This document shows positions 15,160-21,619 of a stretch of 23,288 nt of DNA, piece by piece (the first letter of the stretch is position 1; each line of letters opens with the position of its first letter). This stretch comes from CAYWGR01 sp964458015 (GTDB taxonomy: Bacteria > Planctomycetota > Planctomycetia > Pirellulales > Thermoguttaceae): positions 1-23,288 of the forward strand of contig CAYWGR010000085.1 in NCBI GenBank assembly GCA_964458015.1, read 5' to 3'. Below the pieces are notes generated by a model. That model saw only the letters and a list, made by a program, of their open reading frames with translations. It was not told the origin of the DNA and ran no database searches. Position numbers and translations under genes: made by a program.

Positions 15160-15738
15160 TTACTTCAATTCGCCGCAATTGGCGATCACGATTTTCGCCA
15201 TCGGCGTGCCCGACCGCGTGCCGAAGCTCTCCATCTTCTTCACGACGTCCATGCCCTCGACGACCGAACCGAATACCACGTGCTTGCCGTTGAGGAAAGG
15301 CGTCGGTGTCGTGCAAATGAAGAATTGCGAGCTGTTGGTGCCGGGGCCGGAATTTGCCATGCTCACAATGCCCGGGCCTGTATGCTTGAGCGTGAAATTC
15401 TCGTCCGCAAACTTCCCGCCGTAGATCGACTTGCCGCCCATGCCGTTCTTATGCGTGAAATCGCCGCCCTGGCACATGAAACCGGGAATAATGCGATGGA
15501 ACGGACAACCCTTGTACCCAAAACCCTTCTCGCCGGTGCAAAGCGCGCGGAAATTCTCCGCCGTCCTTGGCGTCACGTCCGAACGCAGTTCGATCACGAC
15601 CCTGCCCAGCGGTTTCCCGTCGGCCGTCATGTCAAAAAACACCTTCGGCAACTTCGGATCCGCCGCCGAAGCCAATCCCGCACTGCCCGCAACCGCCAAA
15701 GCGGCCGACGACGCCAAAAAATCACGACGCGAAATCAT
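15160..15738 (-). CDS. Tat-exported cyclophilin-type peptidyl-prolyl isomerase
   Basis: A 192-residue cyclophilin expected to speed cis-trans isomerisation at proline in the periplasm. The N-terminus is a twin-arginine signal: SRRDFL at 3-8, then an Ala-rich core ending ASA near residue 25. The folded part is close to eukaryotic cyclophilin A, including the CTGEKGFGYKG insertion. It keeps the active-site residues: Arg82 (FHRIIPGFM), Phe87, Met88, Gln90, Gln138, Phe140 and His153. The Trp that binds cyclosporin in cyclophilin A is Phe148 here, as in E. coli enzymes. GGAGGA at 15745-15750 fixes the start at 15738; the frame reaches 15783. It may be read through into rbsA, but no functional link is evident. 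Horizontal origin from eukaryotes is possible. Confidence 0.94.
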   Translation of the reverse strand: MISRRDFLASSAALAVAGSAGLASAADPKLPKVFFDMTADGKPLGRVVIELRSDVTPRTAENFRALCTGEKGFGYKGCPFHRIIPGFMCQGGDFTHKNGMGGKSIYGGKFADENFTLKHTGPGIVSMANSGPGTNSSQFFICTTPTPFLNGKHVVFGSVVEGMDVVKKMESFGTRSGTPMAKIVIANCGELK

Positions 15739-15848
15739 GAGCAATCCTCCAAGAGCTAAAAATCCTAAGATAGACGGCCCCAAGCCGTAAAAGCCTAGAG
15801 TCTACCCCCAGACTGGGTTCTTTACAACAGCAAGATACTGCCCGGGGA

Positions 15849-16016
15849 CAGTAATGGATTTTGGCGGTTTGTCCGCAGACCGCAAAATCCACAAGATTAT
15901 AGCCGGGAGCTAACAGCTCCCGGAATGTGCGCGGATTTCCCAGCGAGTTTAGCTCTCGGAATATGTGCGAATTGCACAACCGTTTAGCCGCCGACGGAAC
16001 GTCGGCCCTTCTGCCA
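15849..16016. repeat. Long structured intergenic repeat, copy A
   Basis: This 168-base copy fills half of the 336-base gap 15739-16074. It starts CAGTAATGG and ends GTCGGCCCTTCTGCCA. Parts in order: a GCGGT..ACCGC hairpin, ACAAGATTATAG, a perfect 9-bp hairpin (CCGGGAGCT-AAC-AGCTCCCGG), two 35/36-base units beginning AGCTC (15915, 15951), and a 7-bp hairpin (GCCGACG-GAA-CGTCGGC). Copy B at 16852 has the same order in the same direction. The part 15739-15848 shows only the ribosome binding site of the cyclophilin gene. Confidence 0.85.
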
Positions 16017-16074
16017 AATTGATGCACCGGTGGTAGCTAGCAACGAAGAACACCGATGCCCGCCCCCTCACACT

Positions 16075-16680
16075 TCACGGCCCCTTACCCAACTTCACCC
16101 GTTCAAGCTCGACTGGCTTTTCGGTAAACAGACTATCGCCAGCCTCTGTAAAGAAACGAGCTAGATTTTCCGTCGTATCAGTGAAAGTATATTCCGTGGA
16201 ATTCTCTTTCTTGACGCCCTTGATCTTGCCGCTCTTAATCGCTTGCTCCTTGGCCTTGCCGTCAATGATTCTAAGCGACAGCTTGTCGCCATCCACATGA
16301 TATTGGCAGATGTTATAGAAGGACACAACGCTCCAATCCGCTTTTTTCTCGAATTTCTCCCGCTGTTTCAGCCACGAAGCCCAAACAACGTTCAAATACT
16401 GCTTGTCTCCGAGCGTTGTCGGAAAGAGCAAAAATTCCAGCATCTTCACCTGCCCCTGCTGGTGCGTAATCGAAACTGCCCGAATCACACCCTTGGGAAA
16501 CTGATCTCCTGCCTGACCGACGTGATAGTAAGTCACACTATCTTTTTCTACCGCGCGCCAAATGCCCGCGAGTCGCTCATCGGGTTTTGCCGTCTCCGGA
16601 TCCGAAAGCGGATTCTCCGAATCAACGCAGCCCGAGGCAAGAAGACACACGCTCGCACCCAGAAACAGCAACCGCTTCAT
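16075..16680 (-). CDS. Uncharacterised lipoprotein
   Basis: A 201-residue exported lipoprotein. MKRLLFLGASVCLLASGC has a basic start, hydrophobic core and lipobox LASGC with Cys18 as the lipidated residue; Asp at +2 would favour inner-membrane retention if the E. coli rule applies. The rest is soluble and rich in charged residues, with alternating strands (RLAGIWRAVEKDSVTYYHVG, EYTFTDTTENLARFF). I do not recognise a domain; the layout resembles small planctomycete lipoproteins with lipocalin-like strands. AGGAGAT at 16686-16692 fixes the start. The gene stands alone between two direct copies of a long repeat, which may mean it travelled or was duplicated with them. Confidence 0.82.
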   Translation of the reverse strand: MKRLLFLGASVCLLASGCVDSENPLSDPETAKPDERLAGIWRAVEKDSVTYYHVGQAGDQFPKGVIRAVSITHQQGQVKMLEFLLFPTTLGDKQYLNVVWASWLKQREKFEKKADWSVVSFYNICQYHVDGDKLSLRIIDGKAKEQAIKSGKIKGVKKENSTEYTFTDTTENLARFFTEAGDSLFTEKPVELERVKLGKGP

Positions 16681-16755
16681 GATTCATCTCCTGTTCAATG
16701 GGTTCGCCGCCGGAACCATCCACGGACTGGCAATGGATCCATCATTCTCCGAAGA

Positions 16756-16787
16756 AGGAGATGGCCCCCAGACGATGGCCATCTCCT
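16756..16787. other. Perfect 11-bp hairpin upstream of the lipoprotein gene
   Basis: AGGAGATGGCC (16756-16766) pairs exactly with GGCCATCTCCT (16777-16787) around a ten-base loop. It lies about 75 bases before the lipoprotein start in the 446-base gap 16681-17126, outside repeat copy B. It could be a leader stem-loop or a terminator for transcripts from the chemoreceptor gene. Confidence 0.55.
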
Positions 16788-16851
16788 GAATGGTTGCCCA
16801 CCATTCTATCGCAAAACAAAAAAACAAACCACCATAATTTCAGCTCGGCCG

Positions 16852-17089
16852 CAGTAACGGATGATGGCGTTTTGTCCGCGAACCGCAAAATCCACAAGAT
16901 TATAGCCGGGAGCTAACAGCTCCCGGAATGTGCGCCAATTTCCCAGCGAGTTTAGCTCCCGAAATGTGCACGGATTACACAACCGTTTAGCTCCCGGAAT
17001 ATGCGCGGATTGCACAACCGTTTAGCTCTCGGAATGTGCGCGGATTGCACAACCGTTTAGCGGCCGACGGAACGTCGGCCCCTCTGCCA
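16852..17089. repeat. Long structured intergenic repeat, copy B
   Basis: Same order as copy A but 238 bases long. The difference comes from two extra tandem units: TTTAGCTC-type units begin at 16951, 16986 and 17021, with the final TTTAGC at 17056, all exactly 35 bases apart. The flanking hairpins (CCGGGAGCT-AAC-AGCTCCCGG and GCCGACG-GAA-CGTCGGC) are kept without change. It ends 38 bases before the end of the chemoreceptor gene. Confidence 0.85.
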
Positions 17090-17126
17090 AGCCGCCATAC
17101 CGGCAACAACTAAACAACACGAAGAT

Positions 17127-19454
17127 TTACTTGAGCTTGAACCGTTGCACCATGGAGTTGAGGTTGGCCGCTTGGGCGCCAAGCTCCTCGCTTCCGGCTG
17201 CCATTTCCTCGCTGCTGGCGGCGGATTGCTCGGTGACGTGCGAGATATTTTGAATCGCCTGGCTGACCTCGCTGGCCGTCGTAGCCTGATCCATCGTCGC
17301 CTTGGCGATTTCACCGATTTTCAAGGCCGTGCCTTTAACGCCCTCGATGATCTTCCATAGCGAAGCATCCGTTTGCGCACTGAGCTCCGCGCCTTCCGTC
17401 ACACGTTGGGTCGATTCCTTGATCAAGTTCGATACTTCGCGAGCGGCATGGTTCGACCGCTCCGCAAGTTTCCGAACTTCGTCGGCCACCACCGCGAATC
17501 CCATCCCATGTTCGCCGGCCCGGGCTGCCTCGATCGCCGCATTCAGGGCCAGCAAGTTCGTTTGATTCGCGATTTCCGAAATCACCTGGATGATATCGCG
17601 AATCTTTTCCGAACTCACCCGAATCAAGTTCATGGCCTCAATGGATCGTTTGACCGTCTCCCCGCCTTCTTCGGCAAGTTGGTTGGTTTTGCCTGCCATT
17701 TCATCCGCTATCGCAGCGCTGTTTTTGACGGTTTCAATGGCGTTCGTAAGATCCTGAATCGACGCCATGATTTCCTCGACGCTGGCGCTCTGTGTTTGCG
17801 AACCCTGCGCCAAATCCTGCGAGCCTTCCGCCACGTTGCGCGATACTTCCGAAAATTGCATCGCACTATCCGTTACCTGACTGATCAGGTCGGCCAAATC
17901 CGACAGCATTTGCCGAAGCCCTGCCGCCAATTCATCGACGGCCTCGTTCCCCTCGACCACCACGGTTTTCGTAAGATCGCCCTGCGCCGCCGCTTGCACG
18001 ACATCGAGCAAATGATTGACCTTGCGGCGAAGCGTCTCGGCGGTCTTCTGATCCTTCTCCATCTGCTCTCGTTGTCGCGCTTGGTCGCGCTCGGCGGTCA
18101 GTTTTTCGCGCTCGGCCGCTTTCTTCACATTCTCCATGGCGTCAGCCGTCGCCGCCACCGCTTTGTTGATGGCTACCGAGAGCCGCCCGATTTCATCCTT
18201 GGTGCCGGTGGGAGGCAGCCGTTGCGTATAATCGCCCTCGGCCACCGCCTCCATCGTCGCCACGGCTCGAATCAGCGGTTTCGTGATCCGGCCGCCCACA
18301 ATAAGCGTCACCACGCCGCATAGCAACATGACCCCCAGCGCGGTGTAACCGCACCAGTGCGTCAATTGACTCAACGCGGCAGCCACCCGCGCGCGGGCGT
18401 CTTGATAGTCGTCCTCATAAGCGCCGACGCCGATCACCCAATCCCAAGGCTCGAAATAGGTGATGGCGGCCAGTTTGTAACGCGCATCCTTTTCGCCCTG
18501 GTTCCGCCAAGGATACCGTTCAAAAGCACATTCGCCGTTCCTCATGGCAAGGGCTTTGGAAATGATCGACTGAATGAAACTATTCCCATCGGCGTCTTTG
18601 GCATCCCAGATATTCTCGCCGTCGCGCAGCCCCTTGGCGGAAATAATGTATTGGCCCTTTTGTGCGCCCGAAGCGCCAAGGATGTAAACATATCCCGTCT
18701 TTCCGGCAACGATATCCATTATGCCCTTGCGCAGTTCCGGAATCGCTTCCTGCTTCACTCCGACGTACAGCAAACCAACCACCTTTTTATGCTCGTCTAG
18801 GATCGGCTTGTACGCCGCTAGATACCACGAATCGACGACAAACGCGCGGCCTACATAGGTCTCTCCCCGCATGACCGTGCTGATGATCGGATTGGGCTTG
18901 CCGTCCGGTTGTTTCGCGGGAATATAGGTTCCGATGGCCCGGGTTCCGTTGCTTTGCTTGACATTAGTGCATATCCGAAGCATGTCGCCCGCATTATTCA
19001 TCCGCTGAAATATCGTGCAGGTGTCGCCTAGCAAATTTTGAACTTTATCGACGATGGGCGACGGGATATTACTGTCCCGGTTTTGTCCCAGCCACTCTTC
19101 CCCAACGAGCATTTTCGGCAAAACCGCCTCCTCACGCTCCTTCGTGATTTGATTGGTCGCCGCCCACTTAATGGTTTCCTTCGCAAAAGATGCCCCGCCG
19201 GCCTGCTCTACCAGCTCGTTCGCCACATTCAGATTGGAAGTCAACTTGTTCTTGATGCTCTCCTCTTGCACGCGCAACATCAAATAAACATCCTTGGCGA
19301 CCTTGCTGCACTCCGACCGCGCCATGATGTTCATTTCCTCGGTCACATCCTTGTTGAGGTTCACCTCCTGATACATCACGGCCACCATAATCGTGAGGCC
19401 CGTCAACAAAATTCCCAAACTGCTCAAAATGAGAATTTTATTTTTGAATCGCAT
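17127..19454 (-). CDS. Methyl-accepting chemotaxis protein with Cache-like sensor
   Basis: A 775-residue membrane chemoreceptor that would signal to CheA/CheW on ligand binding. TM1 is at about 7-29. A large periplasmic part (30-365) has Cache-type features: GTYIPAKQPDG, GRAFVVDSWYLAAYKPI, GLLYVGVK and GKTGYVYIL...WDWVIGVG, suggesting a double Cache domain for small ligands. TM2 is at about 367-388, followed by a HAMP domain (389-440), a Glu/Lys/Arg-rich coiled coil and a second HAMP-like segment (478-530). The signalling hairpin (540-775) holds the invariant tip EIANQTNLLALNAAIEAARAG. There is no C-terminal CheR-binding pentapeptide. AAGGAGA (19461-19467) fixes the start at 19454 rather than 19487. 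No che genes are nearby; the ligand cannot be told. Confidence 0.95.
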   Translation of the reverse strand: MRFKNKILILSSLGILLTGLTIMVAVMYQEVNLNKDVTEEMNIMARSECSKVAKDVYLMLRVQEESIKNKLTSNLNVANELVEQAGGASFAKETIKWAATNQITKEREEAVLPKMLVGEEWLGQNRDSNIPSPIVDKVQNLLGDTCTIFQRMNNAGDMLRICTNVKQSNGTRAIGTYIPAKQPDGKPNPIISTVMRGETYVGRAFVVDSWYLAAYKPILDEHKKVVGLLYVGVKQEAIPELRKGIMDIVAGKTGYVYILGASGAQKGQYIISAKGLRDGENIWDAKDADGNSFIQSIISKALAMRNGECAFERYPWRNQGEKDARYKLAAITYFEPWDWVIGVGAYEDDYQDARARVAAALSQLTHWCGYTALGVMLLCGVVTLIVGGRITKPLIRAVATMEAVAEGDYTQRLPPTGTKDEIGRLSVAINKAVAATADAMENVKKAAEREKLTAERDQARQREQMEKDQKTAETLRRKVNHLLDVVQAAAQGDLTKTVVVEGNEAVDELAAGLRQMLSDLADLISQVTDSAMQFSEVSRNVAEGSQDLAQGSQTQSASVEEIMASIQDLTNAIETVKNSAAIADEMAGKTNQLAEEGGETVKRSIEAMNLIRVSSEKIRDIIQVISEIANQTNLLALNAAIEAARAGEHGMGFAVVADEVRKLAERSNHAAREVSNLIKESTQRVTEGAELSAQTDASLWKIIEGVKGTALKIGEIAKATMDQATTASEVSQAIQNISHVTEQSAASSEEMAAGSEELGAQAANLNSMVQRFKLK

Positions 19455-19493
19455 ATAAAATCTCCTTCCAATAGGTAAAACACGCAATCATGG

Positions 19494-19530
19494 GAGAATA
19501 TCTCGCCCAATCCACGGATTGGGTATTCTC
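19494..19530. promoter_or_regulatory. Palindrome upstream of the chemoreceptor gene
   Basis: CCCAATCCACGGATTGGG (19506-19523) is an 18-base palindrome imperfect only at its two central bases, framed by GAGAATA (19494-19500) and TATTCTC (19524-19530). It lies about 40 bases before the chemoreceptor start, a usual place for an operator or leader hairpin. The rest of the gap (19531-19893) shows no convincing gene; reading frames there lack family features. Confidence 0.45.
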
Positions 19531-19893
19531 ACTGAAATTACGCATCCATGAATGCGAAAACTCTGTTTTCATTGCGACAAACACGCGGTAATGCACATAA
19601 ATCCCACAAAACCGCTCCCGCAAGCCTCCCGCTCGCAACACGGAACGGTGCATTTGCATCGGTCATGGCACTTATAGCAAACGGCCGTCACTCCCATCAC
19701 ATGACGCGCCGATTTCATCGAGGCCCATCTAAAGAAGCTTGGAAAACACGGCAAAACCTTACGTTTTCCCGCTTATGTTCCAAGTATAGGCCATCCAGAA
19801 AGCATCCCTTGCGCCACTGCCGGCTTGCCCAGCCGTGCTGCCCGGTCAATCTACCCAAGCTTGTTCAGCCATTCCGCCGACAACCGATTCGCG

Positions 19894-20721
19894 TCAATAC
19901 GGCGCCTTGAGTTCCTCAAATGTCAGCGGATTGAAATCGAACAACTGGGTATTGCTTCGTAATCCTTCCGGCATCAGTTGCGCAGTGTAGAGAACGCCTG
20001 CGGCAACCCACACCAAACGCTCGCCGTCCATATCAGCCCATTCCCACTCCGGGAAGTCAAGTGTCGTGCTGCCATCCCGCTTCTTCAACCGATGCGTATC
20101 GAAGTAACACCCCTTTCCAATGGGATGACGGATCGTTTCATGTGCGGTCTTCTCCAACATCCACATTCCCGTCACAGGCTTCTCAAAAACTGACATATCA
20201 TCAGATTTTTCCTTGTCGCAGCCGATCAGTCGCCACCCATCGCGTTGCAGTCTGATATAGTAAACGCCCGGGCATTCGCCGCCATAGTTCTCATGAAAAG
20301 GGAAACGGCCATCCTGCCGCAGTCCCGCAGGCTTGAGAAGCTCCTCATGCCCAAACATGCCTTTGTTTAACCAGTAGTCCTGCTGCGAGGTAAACAGTCC
20401 GCCGCCGTTCCATCCGCTTCCATTCGCCCAGAGCCCGATAGCTTTCAGATAGGGGGCCTTCGAGATTGCTGTCCACGAACCTTTGACCTTCGACGACCAT
20501 TTTCCGTTCATGGCGAAGTAAATGAGATGTTGCCCATCGGGCGAAAGGTCGCACCGCCGCTCGTAAATCCGCCCTTTTAGCCATTGGCCAACGTGAAATT
20601 GGTCATTTCTTCGGTCCCAACCGACCGTACATACCCGTTTCGATGGCCCTCTCCGAATCGCAACCGCGACCGGAGCTTCGCGAGCAAGAATGATATGAAC
20701 CCGACAGGATATGGTATTCAT
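19894..20721 (-). CDS. Uncharacterised conserved-looking protein
   Basis: A 275-residue protein of unknown function with no signal peptide or membrane segment. Early motifs (HIILAREAPVAVAIRRGPSK, RIYERRCDLSPDGQHLIYFAM) and repeated W/G-rich turns (GWNGGGLF, WEWADMDGERLVWVAAGVLY) suggest a beta-rich fold. The combination RGPSK...W...GRIYERRCDLSPDG recalls an uncharacterised family seen in planctomycetes and myxobacteria, but I cannot name it. The ATG at 20721 begins the recognisable part; a longer start at 20784 is possible and neither has a good ribosome binding site (AAGGA is 13 bases before). It lies downstream of another unknown minus-strand gene; some such pairs are toxin-immunity related, but nothing here proves it. 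Confidence 0.7.
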   Translation of the reverse strand: MNTISCRVHIILAREAPVAVAIRRGPSKRVCTVGWDRRNDQFHVGQWLKGRIYERRCDLSPDGQHLIYFAMNGKWSSKVKGSWTAISKAPYLKAIGLWANGSGWNGGGLFTSQQDYWLNKGMFGHEELLKPAGLRQDGRFPFHENYGGECPGVYYIRLQRDGWRLIGCDKEKSDDMSVFEKPVTGMWMLEKTAHETIRHPIGKGCYFDTHRLKKRDGSTTLDFPEWEWADMDGERLVWVAAGVLYTAQLMPEGLRSNTQLFDFNPLTFEELKAPY

Positions 20722-20796
20722 AGAGAGAACAACATCCTTGCAAACCGTCGATAACGATTTTGCCCCGACCCCGGCGTTTGACAATAGACCAGCGAT

Positions 20797-21342
20797 TCAT
20801 CGCTGTATGGCAGAGTTCTCCATTTCCAGCCTCTCAAATCGTTCTACTCGTCGCATTGCAGATTTCCGATCTCGTTCATAATGCGTCCACAACTTCTCGG
20901 TCCTAGTTGATCTGACTAAACAAAAACCAGCCCAATTGGGAAAGCGTTCTTTAGCGTATTCCCAATACGGCTTCAAATCTGCGTCAGGCTCGCCAAACAA
21001 TAAAGTTGTTCGATAGCGTAAAAGCAGCTTGACACAATCAAACTCATCAAGCCGTCCAGTGATGTTGTGGGGGTACTCATCTGACCACACCAAAGCATCC
21101 GAGAGTACGTCGTAACCAACGGTTGCATCAGACACAACCTGTGCTTGATTCATGTCAGATGCAATCCGATCGAGGTTTTCAAAATAATCAATATTCATTG
21201 GAAGAGGGAAACAGAAGGTACCAGGAGGAAACAGAAGGTACCAGGAACCGTTATTGGTCTTAACGTGGTCGTCCTTGGAGAAGAAAAACAGACCAAGGTC
21301 AAACCACTGAGTCAACATTCCTATTTCGTCTTTTCGTGACAA
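20797..21342 (-). CDS. Uncharacterised protein containing a 20-bp tandem duplication
   Basis: A 181-residue frame, unknown function, no signal peptide. The C-terminal two thirds (from MNIDYFENLDRIASDMNQ, residue 49) look coding: LLLRYRTTLLFGEPDADLKPYWEYA and a charged C-terminal helix (RRVERFERLEME). The N-terminal third reads through an exact 20-base duplication (21207-21246), giving YLLFP then GTFCFP. Deleting one copy would stop the upstream frame soon after, so the two parts may have been joined or shifted by the duplication. Start uncertain: TTG at 21342, ATG at 21318 or ATG at 21198, none with a good ribosome binding site. The next gene begins 75 bases downstream. Confidence 0.55.
   Translation of the reverse strand: MSRKDEIGMLTQWFDLGLFFFSKDDHVKTNNGSWYLLFPPGTFCFPLPMNIDYFENLDRIASDMNQAQVVSDATVGYDVLSDALVWSDEYPHNITGRLDEFDCVKLLLRYRTTLLFGEPDADLKPYWEYAKERFPNWAGFCLVRSTRTEKLWTHYERDRKSAMRRVERFERLEMENSAIQR
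21207..21246. repeat. Exact 20-bp tandem duplication
   Basis: Bases 21207-21226 and 21227-21246 are identical (GGAAACAGAAGGTACCAGGA). The perfect identity suggests recent origin. Twenty is not a multiple of three, so it changes the frame of the gene it lies in. Confidence 0.9.
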
Positions 21343-21479
21343 AAAAGCAAATCAATGGCCCACCATCTACCACACCCTATCTGCCTTCATCCGCAGTTCC
21401 TTTGTGCTTTCGCGCCTTTGCGTGATTTTTTTTCGACATCCCAACACAATCGGTGTTACAGCGGTTACGCCTCCGTCTC

Positions 21480-21509
21480 ATCTGTGTTCATCCGTGTTTA
21501 TCTGTGGTT
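21480..21509. repeat. Second copy of the ATCTGTG-type dispersed repeat
   Basis: ATCTGTGTTCATCCGTGTTT followed by ATCTGTGGTT matches 2744-2773 at 27 of 30 bases. Just before it, CTTTGTGCTTTCGCGCCTTTGCGTG (21402-21425 region) is another common intergenic pattern. The whole gap 21343-21619 between the unknown gene and ettA looks noncoding. Confidence 0.7.
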
Positions 21510-21619
21510 CCCAATCTCCGCTCTTTTCGACCCCAATTCAACCCCGCACCTGCGGCACAAAGTAGCAACATTAAACGCCGCCACGAACCGCAACACGTTG
21601 CCGGCCTAGGCATCGGCTT

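Noticed and set aside
16806..17015. Minus-strand frame reading FRELNSL..RTFRELLAPGYN, also seen at 15722-16027
   Set aside because: The similar peptides come only from the two DNA repeat copies; the 35-base period shifts frame between units and there is no ribosome binding site.
15849..17089. Possible CRISPR array
   Set aside because: The 35-base units are directly joined without unique spacers, and no cas genes are present.
17373..18323. 316-codon plus frame opposite the chemoreceptor
   Set aside because: Rich in His/Arg/Phe, shadow of the coiled-coil coding sequence; no start signal.
19548..19910. 120-codon plus frame in the gap after the chemoreceptor promoter region
   Set aside because: No ribosome binding site, no hydrophobic or family pattern, and basic, low-information composition.
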